A program made the translations under genes and the position numbers. The notes under the pieces were generated by a model that saw only the letters and a list, made by a program, of their open reading frames with translations, was not told the DNA's origin and searched no databases. A stretch of DNA of 6,119 nucleotides. Source: Rubrivirga sp. (GTDB lineage: Bacteria > Bacteroidota > Rhodothermia > Rhodothermales > Rubricoccaceae). Shown here piece by piece: positions 6,053 to 6,119 of the stretch (within the stretch, counting starts at the first letter, position 1; each line of letters opens with the position of its first letter). The stretch covers positions 1-6,119 of the forward strand of contig JAAXJP010000707.1 of the NCBI GenBank assembly GCA_012269805.1, written 5' to 3'.

Positions 6053-6060
6053 AGAAGCTA
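6053..6060 (-). promoter_or_regulatory. Candidate -7 box for the lipoprotein operon
   Basis: On the minus strand the box reads TAGCTTCT, matching 4 of the 6 fixed positions of TAnnTTTG. On sequence alone it is the weakest of the three boxes. The support comes from its position: 21 nt before the ATG, the same as the other two. Confidence 0.35.
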
Positions 6061-6119
6061 CGGGCGCCCCTGGCGTGAGGCCCCACGCCCCGACGCGTCC
6101 CCCCGCCTCGGTCGTGAGT
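6061..6119. other. Intergenic end of window with a short hairpin
   Basis: No coding region can be supported here. The arms ggcgtg (6072-6077) and cacgcc (6084-6089) can pair around a 6-nt loop. The hairpin ends 11 bp upstream of the lipoprotein -7-like box. It could be an operator, the terminator of a gene beyond the right edge, or a chance product of the high GC content. Confidence 0.25.

Noticed and set aside
5367..6086. Alternative minus-strand frame over the lipoprotein gene
   Set aside because: It is Arg/Gly/Pro-rich with no motif, while the competing frame has a signal peptide, a lipobox and a domain-like C-terminus.

Overview
The window is very GC-rich, with strong G/C bias at third codon positions. 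It is densely packed with single-copy, chromosome-like genes. The visible start codons lack Shine-Dalgarno sequences. Three of them carry a TAnnTTTG-like box, the Bacteroidota-type -7 element, at the same distance upstream. Together with the protein set (a CNT nucleoside transporter with bacteroidete-like motifs and a lipoprotein with a TonB-C-like tail), this suggests a high-GC member of Rhodothermota/Bacteroidota, such as a marine Rubricoccaceae-type bacterium. The taxonomy is inference only.

Layout from left to right. Positions 2-1741 (+) hold a superfamily 2 DEAD/DEAH-type helicase cut by the left edge, with a lysine/glycine-rich linker and an unassigned C-terminal domain. A 36-bp convergent gap follows, containing a perfect 14-bp palindrome. 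Positions 1778-2401 (-) encode a class I SAM-dependent methyltransferase. Positions 2402-2549 are a divergent regulatory region carrying two candidate promoters and a second copy of the same palindromic repeat. Positions 2550-5003 (+) form a probable three-gene operon: a NupC/CNT nucleoside transporter, KptA (RNA 2'-phosphotransferase; start and stop overlap as TGATG) and a small RuvC/RNase H-fold nuclease-like protein. On the minus strand a two-gene operon comes in from the right: a lipoprotein with a TonB-C-like domain (6031 to 5375), then, 4 bp later, a CASTOR/ACT-type protein (5370 to 4990). Its tail overlaps the tail of the RuvC-like gene by 14 bp.

The transporter, KptA and RuvC-like genes are probably co-transcribed. 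KptA consumes NAD+ to remove 2'-phosphates from RNA, so a nucleoside importer, an NAD+-dependent RNA end-processing enzyme and a putative nucleic-acid resolvase share one transcript. Whether they cooperate is unknown. I see no CRISPR array, tRNA, rRNA, transposase or toxin-antitoxin pair. The most notable non-coding signals are the repeated palindrome flanking the methyltransferase gene and the three promoter-like boxes placed exactly 21 nt from their start codons.
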